From Streptomyces durmitorensis (lineage in GTDB: Bacteria; Actinomycetota; Actinomycetes; Streptomycetales; Streptomycetaceae): a stretch of DNA of 64,000 bases. Position numbers and translations under genes: made by a program. Below are positions 46,818 through 59,700 of this stretch, piece after piece (the first letter of the stretch is position 1; each line of letters starts with the position of its first letter). The stretch covers positions 2,604,001-2,668,000 of the forward strand of contig NZ_CP097289.1 in the NCBI RefSeq assembly GCF_023498005.1, in the 5' to 3' direction. The notes beneath the pieces are model-generated. The model was given only the letters and a program-made list of their open reading frames with translations, was not told the DNA's origin and searched no databases.

Positions 46818-47770
46818 TCAAGGGACCCGGAATCGAGACGTCCGCCCTGCCTGCACCACTCCAGGACGGCCATGGCGCTGTGCATCTTGTTCTCCGCCTG
46901 GTCGAAGGCGATGCTCGCCGGGCCGTCGAGCACCTGTGCCGTGACCTCCTCGCCCCGGTGGGCGGGCAGGTCGTGCATGAAGACCGCGGACGGGCTGTGT
47001 TCCCACAGCGCCTGCGTCACCTGGAAGGGCGCGAAGATCCGCTGCCAGTCGTCGTCGGCCTTGCTGGTTCCTGTGGTGCGCCAGCGCGTGGTGTAGATGA
47101 CGTCGTACGTTCCCAGGGGTCCTTCCATGTCATGACGCTCGGTCAGGCGGGCGCCGCTGCGCGCGGAGTGGGCCTTGGCGGAGCGCAGGATGTCGTCGGT
47201 CAGGCCGTATCCCGGCGGGGTGCGCAGATCGAACTCGACCTCCGGGTAGCGGGACAGGGCCAGGGCGAGCGCGGCGGATGTGTTGTTGCCCTCGCCGAGG
47301 TACAGGATCCGCAGGCCCTTGATCCGCCCGAAGTGCGCGTGCAGGGTGGTCAGATCGGTGAGCGCCTGCGTCGGGTGCTCCTCGGCGCTCATCGCGTTGA
47401 CCACGGACATCCGGTCCTGGGCGGCCCACGCCCGCAGCTCCGCCGACGGGCCGCCGGTCCTCGCCACCAGGACGTCGAGCATCCGTGAGAAGACGCGGCC
47501 CGTGTCCTCGCTGCTCTCGCCCGTGTTGGTCTGGAGATCGTCGGGACCGTAGGTGATCAGCCGTCCGCCCAGGCGCAGGGCGCCCGAGGAGAAGGCGGTA
47601 CGGGTACGGGTGGAGGTCATGCGGAAGTAGATCCCGGCGACCTGGCCGTCCAGGGGCGACGGGCGTCCGGCCCGGCCGGTGCTGTACTCGACTCCGCGGC
47701 CGACGAGCGCATGCAGTTCGTCGTCCGTCAGGTCGTCGATCGATATGAGGCTGCGCACGGGGGTGTGCAT
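46814..47770 (-). CDS. Ornithine/aspartate carbamoyltransferase-family enzyme with altered substrate site
   Basis: 318 residues. Carbamoyl-phosphate site is conserved: S-T-R-T-R at 53-57 and HPTQ at 132-135. The amino-acid side is not: OTC has HCLP, here HDLP (266-269), and the SMG loop that closes on ornithine is replaced by 'TTRWRTTGTS' (about 227-236). So it probably carbamoylates something other than ornithine, for example a short diamino acid to give a ureido amino acid, as proposed for carbamoyltransferases in viomycin-type pathways. It overlaps the MFS gene by 4 bases and lies 3 bases after NRPS C, so it belongs to the pathway and is not the arginine-biosynthesis enzyme. Confidence 0.88.
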   Translation of the reverse strand: MHTPVRSLISIDDLTDDELHALVGRGVEYSTGRAGRPSPLDGQVAGIYFRMTSTRTRTAFSSGALRLGGRLITYGPDDLQTNTGESSEDTGRVFSRMLDVLVARTGGPSAELRAWAAQDRMSVVNAMSAEEHPTQALTDLTTLHAHFGRIKGLRILYLGEGNNTSAALALALSRYPEVEFDLRTPPGYGLTDDILRSAKAHSARSGARLTERHDMEGPLGTYDVIYTTRWRTTGTSKADDDWQRIFAPFQVTQALWEHSPSAVFMHDLPAHRGEEVTAQVLDGPASIAFDQAENKMHSAMAVLEWCRQGGRLDSGSLE

Positions 47771-47773
47771 GGG

Positions 47774-50700
47774 TCATTTCCTCCGGTCGGTCATTTCCAG
47801 GGCTCTGATCAGGTGGAGGCCGCCCGGACCGTTGGTCAGGGCGACCCAGCCGGTTCCGGAGTGCAGGCCGCACAGCGTCAGGCCGCGGTACCCGACGGCT
47901 TCACCGCCGTGGCCGAAGTACACCTCGCCGCCCGTGCTGTCGATCACCGTGCCGAGTCCGTAGGCGCTGGCCCGGTGGGGTGTCAGCATCTCCTCGGCGC
48001 GGTGGGCGGAGAGCGGTGCGAGCGGCCTGCCCAGCCGGGAGCCGCGTACGGCGAGGGCCAGTCGTGCCATGTCGACGGCGGTGCTCCACAGGCCGGCGGC
48101 CGCCATGTCGGGACGCAGCAGCCAGCCGTCCGCGAGCGGCGCCCCCTCCTCGGTGTGCCCGAGGGCCACGGGCCGCCCGGAGGTCTGCGGGTGGCGCTGG
48201 TCGAAGCTGCTGTCGCGCATGCCCAGCGGGTCCAGGACGAGCGTCCGCATGAGTTCGGGGAACGGTTCCCCGGTGACGTCGGTGAGCACTTGCTGTACGA
48301 CGGAGAAGTTGGCGTTGGCCTTGCGGAATACGCTGCCCGGCGGCAGTTCTCGGGTGACCGGCGGGTTGGTCGCCGGCGGCCGTCCCTGCAGCAGGTCGAG
48401 CAAGGTGGCGGCGGGCTCCTGACTGCGTGGGAAGCCCTTGCTCTGGAGCAAGGAAAGCCCGGACAGGTGGCCCAGCAAGTGCCGCAGGGTCACGGGGGGT
48501 TCGCCGGAGCTGCCGGGGACCCGCCAGCCCGTCAGGTACTCGTTGACGTCCGCGTCGAGGTCAAGCGCGCCTTCGTCGGCCATACGCAGCACGGCGAACG
48601 AGGTGACGTGCTTACTCATGGAACCCACCGGGAAGAGCGTGTCGGGCCTGACGGCGTCCGAGCCCTCTGCGGTGAGTGCGCCGAAGGTCTCCACGGCCAC
48701 CAGCTCCCCGCCGCGCAGCACGGCGACCGCGGCACCGGGCACATGGCCGCGTGCCAGCGCCTCTGCCGCCCCGGGCACCAGCTCGCTCGGCGGCGCCACG
48801 ACGGGCGGGTGCGCAGGCTGCGGGGTCGAGGCGTCCAAGGCCGCCGCCAGCTCCCCCAGCGTCGGGTGCTGGTAGAGGAGGAACAGCGAGAGCGGCAGCC
48901 CGGCCTGGTGGGCCATGGCGACGGCGTGGATGACCAGGATCGAGTGGCCGCCCAGCTCGAAGAAGTTGTCGTCGAGGGAGATGCGCTCCCGGCCAAGGAC
49001 CGTGGACCAGATGTCGGCCAGGGCCCGTGCGGTGGGCTCCACGGGGGCGAGGTACTCGCGCCCCATGTCCTGGAGCTGCTGGTCCGGGTCCGGCAGGGCG
49101 GTCCGGTCGATCTTGCCGTTGGGGTTGAGCGGCAGCCGCTCCAGCGGGACGAATGCCGAGGGCACCATGTACTCGGGCAGGTGCGCCGTGCAGTGCGCGC
49201 GCAGTTCGGTCTCGGTCGGCGCCGCCGCCTCGTCCGCCTGCTCCGGTACGACGTAGGCCACCAACCGGCGTTCGCCGGGGGCGGGTTCGTCGACGAGGAC
49301 GAACGCCTCACCGACCGCCTCGTGCGCGGTGAGCGCGGCACGGACCTCCGCCGGTTCGACGCGGTAGCCGCGGATCTTGACCTGGTCGTCCATGCGCCCC
49401 AGGAAATCGATGGCGCCGTCGGCCAGCATGCGCACCCGGTCGCCTGTGCGATACATGCGGCTCCCGGGCACGCCGAACGGATCGGGCAGGAATCGCTCGG
49501 CCGTCAGTCCGGGGCGGTCCACATAGCCACGGGCGACGCCGGCACCGCCGACGCAGAGCTCTCCCGGCACGCCGACCGGGACGCGCTCGCCCCATGCGTC
49601 CAGGACGTACATGCGCACGTCCGGGAGGGCGTGGCCGATGGGCACCACCTCCGCCGGCGCGCAGTCGCCCAGGGTGAAGGTGCAGGCCCCGACGGTCGTC
49701 TCCGTCGGCCCGTACTCGTTGACCAGCTCCACATGGGGGGCGAGCTTCCGCCAGGAGTCGACCACCCGGCGGGTCAGGGCCTCACCTGCCACGACCACGA
49801 CCGATGCGAGCGAGTTCGCCTGTTCCGCCGTCAACTGGGCGGTGAGCAGCTCCAGATGGGCGGGGGTGAGCTTCACGAAGCTGAAGGGCGCCGCGTCGGC
49901 GAGGTGGCTCCCCAGCTCGTCAAGGGGCAGCGTGCCGGGGAACACCGTCACCGGCTGCCCGGCCACCAGCGGGGCCCACAGGTTGGGAACGACCAGGTCG
50001 AAGGCGACCGACGAGAACAGCGGCGCGCCTCCGGTGCCCCGGGCCGCCAGCTCGTCCACGGCCCAGCGGACGTGGTTGAGCAGGCCGCGGTGGGTGACCT
50101 GCACGCCCTTGGGCCGGCCCGTCGAACCTGATGTGTAGATCACGTACGCCGTACGGTCCAGGTCGCGGACCCGGTCCTTGACGACGGCCGGCGCGGGGGC
50201 CGGATCCCGGACGTCGTCGTCGGCGATGACGACGCCGTCGCCGAAGTCGTCGGGCAGCCGCTCGCGCAGGGCGTCGTCCGTGACCACGACCGAGACGCCC
50301 GCATCGCGCAGTGTGTCGATGACGCGCGGCCGGGGGGACGAGGGGTCGATGGGCAGGTATGCGGCGCCGGCCTTCCACACCGCGAGCAGGGAGACCACGA
50401 GTTGCGTGCCCCGCTCGAGGAGGACGCCGACGACCGATTCCTCGGCAGGGCGCTCCGCGATGCCGAGGGAACGCAGCCGACGGGCCAGCCGCTCCGCTCC
50501 GGCATCGAGTTCGGCGTACGACAGAACGCGGGCACCGTCGATCACGGCGGTCGCCTGCGGAGTGCGCGCGGCCTGCTCCTCGATCAGGGAGCACAGGTCT
50601 TGCGGGGGCAGCGGTTCGTCCCTCGGCCGGCGAGCTCTGTCGACCAGGACACGGTCGGCGGCCGGCAGCAAGGTCGCGAGGGCGTCCCCGTCCGGATCAT

Positions 50701-53700
50701 CGGCCATCGAGACGAGGACGGCTCGGAAGACCTCTGCCATCCGTTCCATGTTCTCGCGACTGACCGCCTGGGTGTTGGTCCGCAGACTGAGGAAGCCGTC
50801 GCCGGTGGCGACCGAGAACGGGAACTCGTTCGTACTGAATCCATAGCTCGCGGACTGATCGGCCATGCTGCCGTCGAACCGGTCGAAGTCCTGATAGCTG
50901 AAGTAGACGTCGATCAGCCGCCGCCCGTCCCCCAGTTCACGTTGGATGGCCGGCATCGGATAGTGCCGGTGCGGCCAGGCTGCCGTCTCGCGGGCGAAGA
51001 CCCGCAGGACCAGTTCACGCCAGGTCGGCGCGTTCAGGTCAGCGGGGAACGGCAGGGTGTTGAGGTGCATGCCGTGTACGCGTTCCGCCCCGGCAACCTC
51101 CGGACGGACATGGGTGGTGAGGCCGACGAAGAACGACGAATCGCCGCTGAAGGCGCCCATGGCCTTGAGGAACGCGGCCAGCATCACGCTCTTCAGGGGC
51201 ACTTCGGCGCCGGAGGCGAAGGCGCGCAGCCGGGCGTCGAGGTCGCGCAGGGGAACCCGAACGCTGTACGACTCGTGCGGCACGTCGCTCGCGCTGCCCC
51301 AGCCGGGCGGGAGCTCGTACTTCGCGCGGCCGGTGACCACCTCGCGCCAGAACTCACGGTCCTCCTCGGAGTCCAGGGCTCGCAGCTCGGCGGCCACGAC
51401 GTCCGCGAATCGTGTGGGTGCCTGCTCGTACGGCTCTGGTGTCGTGCTGTCCCGGTGCGCCCGGTAGAGCGTCATCAGTTCGGCCATCAGCACGTGGGAG
51501 CTCCAGCCCTCCAGGATGACGTGCGACTGGCTGATCGTGAACTGCCAGCTGCCGTCGCGGCAGAGGTGGACCGCGATCCGCATCATCGGCGCGCTGTCGT
51601 GCGAGCACGGCGTGGCACTCTCCGCCCGCACGAAATCTTGCAGGGCCCGCTCCTCCTCCCGAGCGTCCAGCGGTCCCAGGTCCACCACGCCGATGGGCAG
51701 AGCGGCTGTCGCGTGCACCCGCTGGATCGGGACCGGGTGGCCTTCCAGGTCGACGGAGGTGCGCAGAGCCTCGTGCCGCGCGACCAGGGCGCCGACGGCT
51801 TGTACCAGGGCGTCGGCCGAGAACGGGTGACCGTCCCGGATGCGCACGGAGTTGACCAGGTGGTAGTTCCGGCCGCCGCTGGCGAGCGACTCGACCAGCA
51901 TGCCGGTCTGGTTCTGGGTGAGGGGGTAGGCGTCGACGACGTCGTCGGGCAGCTCGGCCCGGATCTCGTCGTCCACCAGCTCGAACGGCTGGACGGGACG
52001 GTAGGCCCGGTCGCCGAGGGGGCCACGGTCGTAGGCCAGTTCGGTCAGTGCGGCCACGGTGCGATGCAGGAAGATCTCCTGCACACCCACGTCGATGCCC
52101 TGGGCGCGCAGGGCGCCGACCAGGGCGACCACCCGGATGGAGTCGCCGCCCAGGTCGAAGAACGAGTCCAGCACCCCGACCCGCTCCCGGCCGAGCACCT
52201 CACGCCACACCCCGGCGATGCGCTCCTCCGCTGCCGTGCGCGGCGCCACGAACACCGCCCGCGCGAAGGCCTCCTCGTCCGGCGCGGGAAGCGCCCGCTT
52301 GTCCGGCTTTCCGTTCGCAGTCAACGGCATTGCTTCCAGCGCCACCACGGCCGACGGAATCATGTACTCAGGCAGTTCTCGGCCCAACTCGGCCCGGATC
52401 GCGGCCACATCCACGGTGGCACCGGCCCGGGGCACCACGTACCCCACCAGAATCGGGTCCCCGGACGCGCCCTCGCATGTGACCACGACGGCCTCGCCCA
52501 CCCCGTCCTGACCGGCCAGCGCGACCTCGACCTCACCGAGTTCGACCCGGAACGACCGGATCTTGACCTGATCGTCGACCCGGCCGCGGAATTCGAGGTT
52601 GCCGTCCGGCAGCACACGCGCCAGGTCACCGGTCCGGTAGAGCCGCGCACCCGGGGCCCCGTACGGGTCCGGCACGAACCGATCCGCCGTCAGGTCCGCC
52701 CGGCCCGCATAACCCCGCGCCAGACACTCACCACCGACACACACCTCACCGGTGACACCCACCGGCACCAGCCGCATCTCCGCGTCGAGCACATACATGC
52801 TGGTCCCCGGGATCGGCCGGCCGATGGGCAAAATCTCGCCCTCGAACGGCTCGGAGGCATGGAAGACGCTGTTGCCGACCGTGATCTCGGTGGGCCCGTA
52901 CTCATTGATCACCCGCGCTCCGCCGAAGAGCGTGCTTCCCCGCTCCGCGCCGGCCCGGGACAGTGCGTCACCCCCGAGGATCAGGGTCGACGCCAGCGGA
53001 ACTGTGTCCTGCGCCGCGTCCGCCAGTTGGAGCTGGAGCAGGTCCAGATGGGCGGGCGTGAGCTTGATGAAGTCGTACGGGCCCTGAGCCCTCAGGAGAT
53101 CCCCCAGCTGCGCCAGATCGGCATCAGCGGGCAACACATGCAAGGGCCCGCCGGAGAGCAAGGGGACGAACAGCGTCGTGACGACCAGGTCGAAGGCGAC
53201 CGACGAGAACAGCGGCGCCCCACCACTGGCGTCACCGACGTAGCCGGCCGCAGCCCAGTCCAGGTAGTTGGCCAGCCCCCGGTGAGTGATCTGCACCCCC
53301 TTGGGACGACCGGTGGAACCAGAGGTGTACATCACGTAGGCAAGCAGATCGAGGTCCGTGACGCGGGGCGGGGCAGCAGCCGGGAGCGCATCCATGCTCT
53401 CCGACTCCTGGTCAAGAAGCAGGCACGGCCCGTCCACGGCATCGGAGACCGACCCCACATGCGCACTGTCAGTGACCAAGACACTCACCCGAGCATCGCC
53501 CAGCGCGTACCGGGTGCGCTCACCCGGAGCCTGCGGGTCCACCGGGACATAGGCGCCACCGGCCTTCCAGACACCCAGCAGCACCGCCGGCACATCAGCA
53601 CACCGATCGAGCAGCACACCGACGACCGACTCACAGCCCACACCCAGCTCACGCAGCCGATGCGCGATCCGGTTCGCCCGCGCATCGAGCTCGGCATAAG

Positions 53701-56700
53701 AGACGAGCTGCGCACCGTGGACCACGGCCGTGGCCTGCGGAGTACGGCGAACCTGCTCCTCGAAGCGATCCAGCACCAGGCGGAGCGGGGCCTCGACGGG
53801 TTCCCCCTGACCGGTGTCCACCAGCCACGACCGCTCCCCCGGAGGCAGGAAGACCGCTCCCGTGTCCCCGTCGAGGTCGGCGGCCATGGCCTCAAGCACC
53901 CCGCGATACATCGCACCCAACCGCTCGGCATCGGCTCGGGTCATGACCCGGGTGTTCGTGGTGAGCGCCAACTGCCTTGATCCCAGGGCGTGTACGGACA
54001 GCCGGAACTCTGTCGGGTCGCTGGTCGCCGCCTGGGTGATGACTCCGGAGTCGACCTGGTGGAAGTCGGTGTAGCTGAACAGGACGTCGATCAGCCGCTC
54101 GCCGTCACCGCCGGCATCTCGCTGGACCTGCGGCATCGGATAGTGCCGGTGCTCCCACGCCTCCACCTCCCGCGCGAACACCTGACGCACCAGCTCACGC
54201 CACGTACGCGCCGAGCGATCCACCGGGAACGGCATGGTGTTCAGGAACATCCCGTACACACGCTCCGCCCCCACCACCTCCGGCCGGCAGTGCCCCACAA
54301 GCCCGGTGAAGAACTCCTCCTCCTGCGACAACTGCGCCAGCACCTTCACATGCGCCGCCAACAACACACTCTTGACCGGAACATCCTCGGCCGCCGCCAA
54401 CGCCAGCAGTTCCTCCCGGATGTCCTCCAGGTCCACCGGCACACGCAGCGACTCCACCGGCCCCGATCCGCCGAAGCCGGACGGCACCACGAACCGCCCG
54501 CGCCCAGCGACCACACCGGACCAGAACTCCCGGTCCTCCGCCGACTCAAGGGCCTGCAACTCCGCCGCCACCGCATCCGCGAAGCGCACCGGCGGAGCCT
54601 CGTACTCCCCGAGCCCGTCACCATCACGCAGAAGCCGATAGCACCCCACGACCTCCATCAGGAGCGCGTGGTAACTCCAGCCTTCGAGAATCGCGTGGTG
54701 CTGCGTCAACGTGCAGATCCAGCCGTCCGCGGCCCCCGCATGGGCAAACACCCTCAACAACGAACCGGCGCCCGCCAGATCGAAGGCGTTCGCCCGCTCG
54801 GCCTCGACGAACGACAGCACCTCCGCCCGCACCGCCTCCTCACCCAGACCACTGACATCACGCCACCCACACGGAACCTCGACACCCTCACGCACCAACT
54901 GCAACGGCACCGCGAAATCCGTCAGACTCACCGACGAACGCAGCACCTCATGCCGCGCCACGACCACACGCACAGCCTCATCGAAGACACCGAAGTCGAA
55001 AGGCCGCTCATCACGCACATGAAAGGCCATCACGTTGTGGTAGCTGCCACGCCCGTCCCCGGCCAGCGACTCGACCAGCATGCCGGTCTGAGTCTGAGTC
55101 AGGGGATAGGCGTCCACGACATCGCTCGGCAGCTGGGCGCGGGTCTTCTCGTCGATCAACTCGAACGGCGCGACGGAACGGTAGGTGCGGTCGGCGAGCG
55201 GGGCACGGTCGCCGGCAAGTTCGGCAAGGCCCGCCACTGTGCGTTGAGCCAGGACATCGCGTACGCGGATGTCGACGCCGTGCGACCTCAGGGCACCGAC
55301 CAGCGTGACGGCACGGATCGAGTCGCCGCCGAGGTCGAAGAACGAGTCCTGCACGCCGACCCGCTCCACGCCCAGGACGTCACGCCACACCCCGGCGATC
55401 CGCTCTTCCAGGGGAGTGCGTGGGGCGATGAACACGGCCCGCGCGAACGCCTCCTCGTCCGGCGCCGGCAACGCCCGCTTGTCGAGCTTGCCGTTCGGGG
55501 TCAACGGCAGAGCGTCGAGGACCACCAGCGCCGACGGGACCATGTAGTCCGGCAGCACACTCCCCACCCCGGCCCGGATCGCCGCCACATCCACCGTGGC
55601 ACCGGCCTGCGGCACGACATACCCCACCAGGGTCTGGTTCTCCCGGGCGACCACGACTGCCTCGCGCACGCTTTCCTGCCGGGCCAGCGCGACCTCGATC
55701 TCGCCCGGCTCGACCCTGAACCCCCGGATCTTCACCTGGTCGTCGATCCGGCCCAGGAACTCCAATCTCCCGTCCGGACGTCGTACCGCCAGATCCCCGG
55801 TGCGGTACAACCGTCCGCCCGGACCGCCGAACGGGTCCGGCACGAACCGTTCCGCTGTCAGCTCCGGCCGGTTCAGATAGCCCCGGGCCACAGCCGGACC
55901 CGCGACATGCATCTCACCCGGGACACCCATCGGAACGAGATTTCCGGACGGGTCAAGGAGGTGAATGCTGAGGTCGTTGAGCGGGCGTCCGATCGGATTG
56001 CCCGAACCGGGCTCGAGGTCACGCCTGACGATGCGGTGGTAGGTGACATAGACCGTGGTCTCCGTCGGCCCGAACATGTTCACCAGAGCCGTGCGCCCGA
56101 GGCCCAAACGCTCGACCCACGGGGCGAGTTCAGGTATCTCCAGCTTCTCCCCGGCGAACACCACAGCCCGCAGGGACAGTTGCCGTATCCGTCTGTCCCC
56201 CGCGGCCGCTGCCGCTGTCAGGGACCGGAACGCGGACGGCGTCTGGCACAGCACCGTCACCTCACGCTCCACCAGCAGATCGAGGAAGTCCTCCGGCGAA
56301 CGCGCCACCTCGCGCTCGATCACGACCACGCTGCCGCCGAAGAGCAGAGCTCCCCACATCTCGAAGACCGAGACGTCGAACGCGAAGGAGTGGAACAGCG
56401 CGAAGACGTCCGACTCGTCGAACGCGAAGTGCTCGTACGTCGTCTCCAGCAACCGCATCACATTCGAGTGCGGCACGACGACGCCCTTGGGGCGCCCGGT
56501 CGATCCCGACGTGTAGATCACGTACGCCGCATTCGACGCCTCCGACACCGGGACCAGGTCCCCGGCCGGCGCCTGCGCGATCGTGTCCGCGTCCGCGCCG
56601 TCAAGGACGACGACCCGGCCCGCGAAGTCCACCGTCCCGGCGAGCTCGGCGGTGGTCACCAGGACCGACGCACCCGAGTCCGCCAGCATGAACCGCAGCC

Positions 56701-59700
56701 GCTCCACGGGGTTCGCCGGGTCCAGCGGCACATAGCCACCGCCCGCCTTCATCACGCCCAGCAGGGACGGCAGCAGATCCGCCCCCCGTTCCAGGCAGAC
56801 GCCCACGAGCGACTCCGCGCCCACGCCCGCGTTCCGCAGCACCTGCGCAAGACGGTTCGCCCGCTCGTTCAGCTGCCCGTACGACAACTCCACCCCACCT
56901 GCGACCACCGCCACCGCCTCCGGCGAGGACCGCACGCGCTCTTCGAACAGCCCGTGCACAGAACCCGAAGCCGCCACACCGGAACCCACGACACTTCCTC
57001 CCATGATGGTTTCGCGCTCCTCAGCAGGTAGACGGGTGGTGCGTGCGTCTCCGTCGGGGTCGGTGGCCATGGCCTCAAGGACCACGCCGTACATCGCCGC
57101 CAGACGTTCGGCGTTGGCCCGGGTCATGACCCGGGTGTTCGTGCTGAGGGACAGGTGGTCGGAACCTCGGGCGTGCACACCCAGGCCGAACTCGTTGGGC
57201 CCCTCGCTGACGACGGTGCTCACGGGTCCGGGTTCGGCGCCCTGCTGGAAGTCGATGTAATTGAAGAGGACATCGATCAGACGCGCACCGTCACGACCGG
57301 CATCACGCTGGATCTGCGGCATCGGATAGTGCCGGTGCGGCCACGCCTCCACCTCCCGCGCGAACACCTGACGCACCAGCTCACGCCACGTACGCGCCGA
57401 GCGATCCACCAGGAACGGCATGGTGTTCAGGAACATCCCGTACACCCGCTCCGCCCCCACCACCTCCGGCCGGCAGTGCCCCACAAGCCCGGTGAAGAAC
57501 TCCTCCTCCTGCGACAACTGCGCCAGCACCTTCACATGCGCCGCCAACAACACGCTCTTGACCGGCACATCCTCGGCCGCCGCCAACGCCAGCAGTTCCT
57601 CCCGGACGCCTTCCAGCTCCACCCGCACACGCACCGGCTCCACCGGCCGTGCCGGTTCAGCCATGCCCGACTCACCGAAGCCGGACGGCACCACGAACCG
57701 CCCGCGCCCAGCGACCACACCGGACCAGAACTCCCGGTCCTCCGCCGACTCAAGTGCCTGCAACTCCGCCGCCACCGCATCCGCGAAGCGCACCGGCGGA
57801 GCCTCATACGCATCCGGACCCGTGTCATCGCGCAAGCGCCGGTAGCACTCCACGATCTCCATCGACAGGGCGTAGAAGCTCCAGCCTTCGAGAATCGCGT
57901 GGTGCTGCGTCAACGTGCAGATCCAGCCGTCCGCGGCCCCCGCATGGGCAAACACCCTCAACAACGAACCGGCACCCGCCAGATCGAATGCGTTCGCCCG
58001 CTCGGCCTCGACGAACGACAGCACCTCCGCCCGCACCGCCTCCTCACCCAGACCACTGACATCACGCCACCCGCACGGAACCTCGACACCCTCACGCACC
58101 AACTGCAACGGCACCGCAAAGTCCGTCAGACTCACCGACGAACGCAGCACCTCATGCCGCGCCACGACCACACGCACAGCCTCTTCGAAGACACCGAAGT
58201 CGAAGGGCCGCTCATCACGTACGTGGAAGGCCTCGACATTGTGGTAACTCCCGCGCCCGTCACCGGCCAACGATTCGACCAGCATGCCGGTCTGGTTCTG
58301 GGTGAGGGGGTAGGCGTCGACGACGTCGTCGGGCAGCTGGGCGCGTGTCTCGGCGTCGACCAGCTCGAACGGCGCGGTGAAGCGCTGCTCGGAGGAGGTC
58401 AACTCACCACGGTCTCCCACCAGTTCGGCCAGGGCTGCCACTGTGCGGCACAGGAAGATCTCCTGGACACCGATGTTGATGCCTTGGGCGCGCAGGGCGC
58501 CGACGAGGGAGACCGCGCGGATGGAGTCGCCGCCGAGGTCGAAGAAAGAGTCCTGCACGCCGACCCGTTCCACGCCCAGGACGTCACGCCAGACCTCCGC
58601 GATCCGCTCCTCCGCGGGTGTCCGCGGTGCCACGAACTCGGCTTGGGCGAAGGCGTCTTCGTCCGGTGCGGGCAGTGCCCGCTTGTCCGGCTTCCCGTTC
58701 ACGGTCAGCGGCATCGCGTCAAGCGCCACCACGGCGGACGGCACCATGTACTCCGGCAGCAGTCGGCCAAGGCCGGCCCGCACCGCCGCCACGTCCACGG
58801 TGCCACCCGGCTCCGGCACCACATATCCCACCAGGGACCGGTCACCCGAAGCGGCCTCTCGAGTGACGACGACTGCCTCGCGTACGCCGTCCTGTCCGGC
58901 CAGCGCGACCTCGATGTCGCCGAGTTCGACCCGGAACCCGCGGATCTTCACCTGATCGTCGACCCGGCCCCGGAATTCGAGATTGCCGTCCGGGAGAACC
59001 CGAGCCAGGTCGCCGGTCCGGTAGAGCCGCGCACCCGGGGCCCCGTACGGGTCCGGCACGAACTTGTCCGCCGTCAGGTCCGCCCGGCCCGCATAACCCC
59101 GCGCCAGACACTCACCACCGACACACACCTCACCGGTGACACCCACCGGCACCAACCGCATCTCCCCGTCCAGCACATACATGCTCGTCCCGGGAATCGG
59201 CCGACCGATGGGCAGAATCTCCCCCTCGAACGGCTCCGACGCAGGGAAGAAACTATTACCGACCGTAATCTCCGTCGGCCCGTACTCATTGATCACCCGC
59301 GCCCCACCGAACAACCCACTCCACCGCGACGCACTCTCCCGCGACAGCGCATCACCACCAGGAATCAACGTCCTGGCCAGCGGAACCACACCCTCACCCG
59401 CGTCCTGCCCCGCGTCCGCCAACTGGGGCAGCAACAGATCCAGATGACTCGGCGTGAGCTTGATGAAGTCATAAGGCCCCTGAGCCCTCAGGAGCTCACC
59501 CAGCTCGGAGAGGTCCGCATCCGCAGGCAGAATGTGCAACGGCCGACCCGTGATCAACGGCGCATACAGCGTCGTCACCACCACATCAAAAGCAACCGAC
59601 GAGAACAGCGGCGCCCCACCACCCCCCTCCGACAGATAACCCGCCACAGACCAGTCCAGATAGTTGGCCAGACCCCGCTGCGTCGTCTGCACACCCTTGG

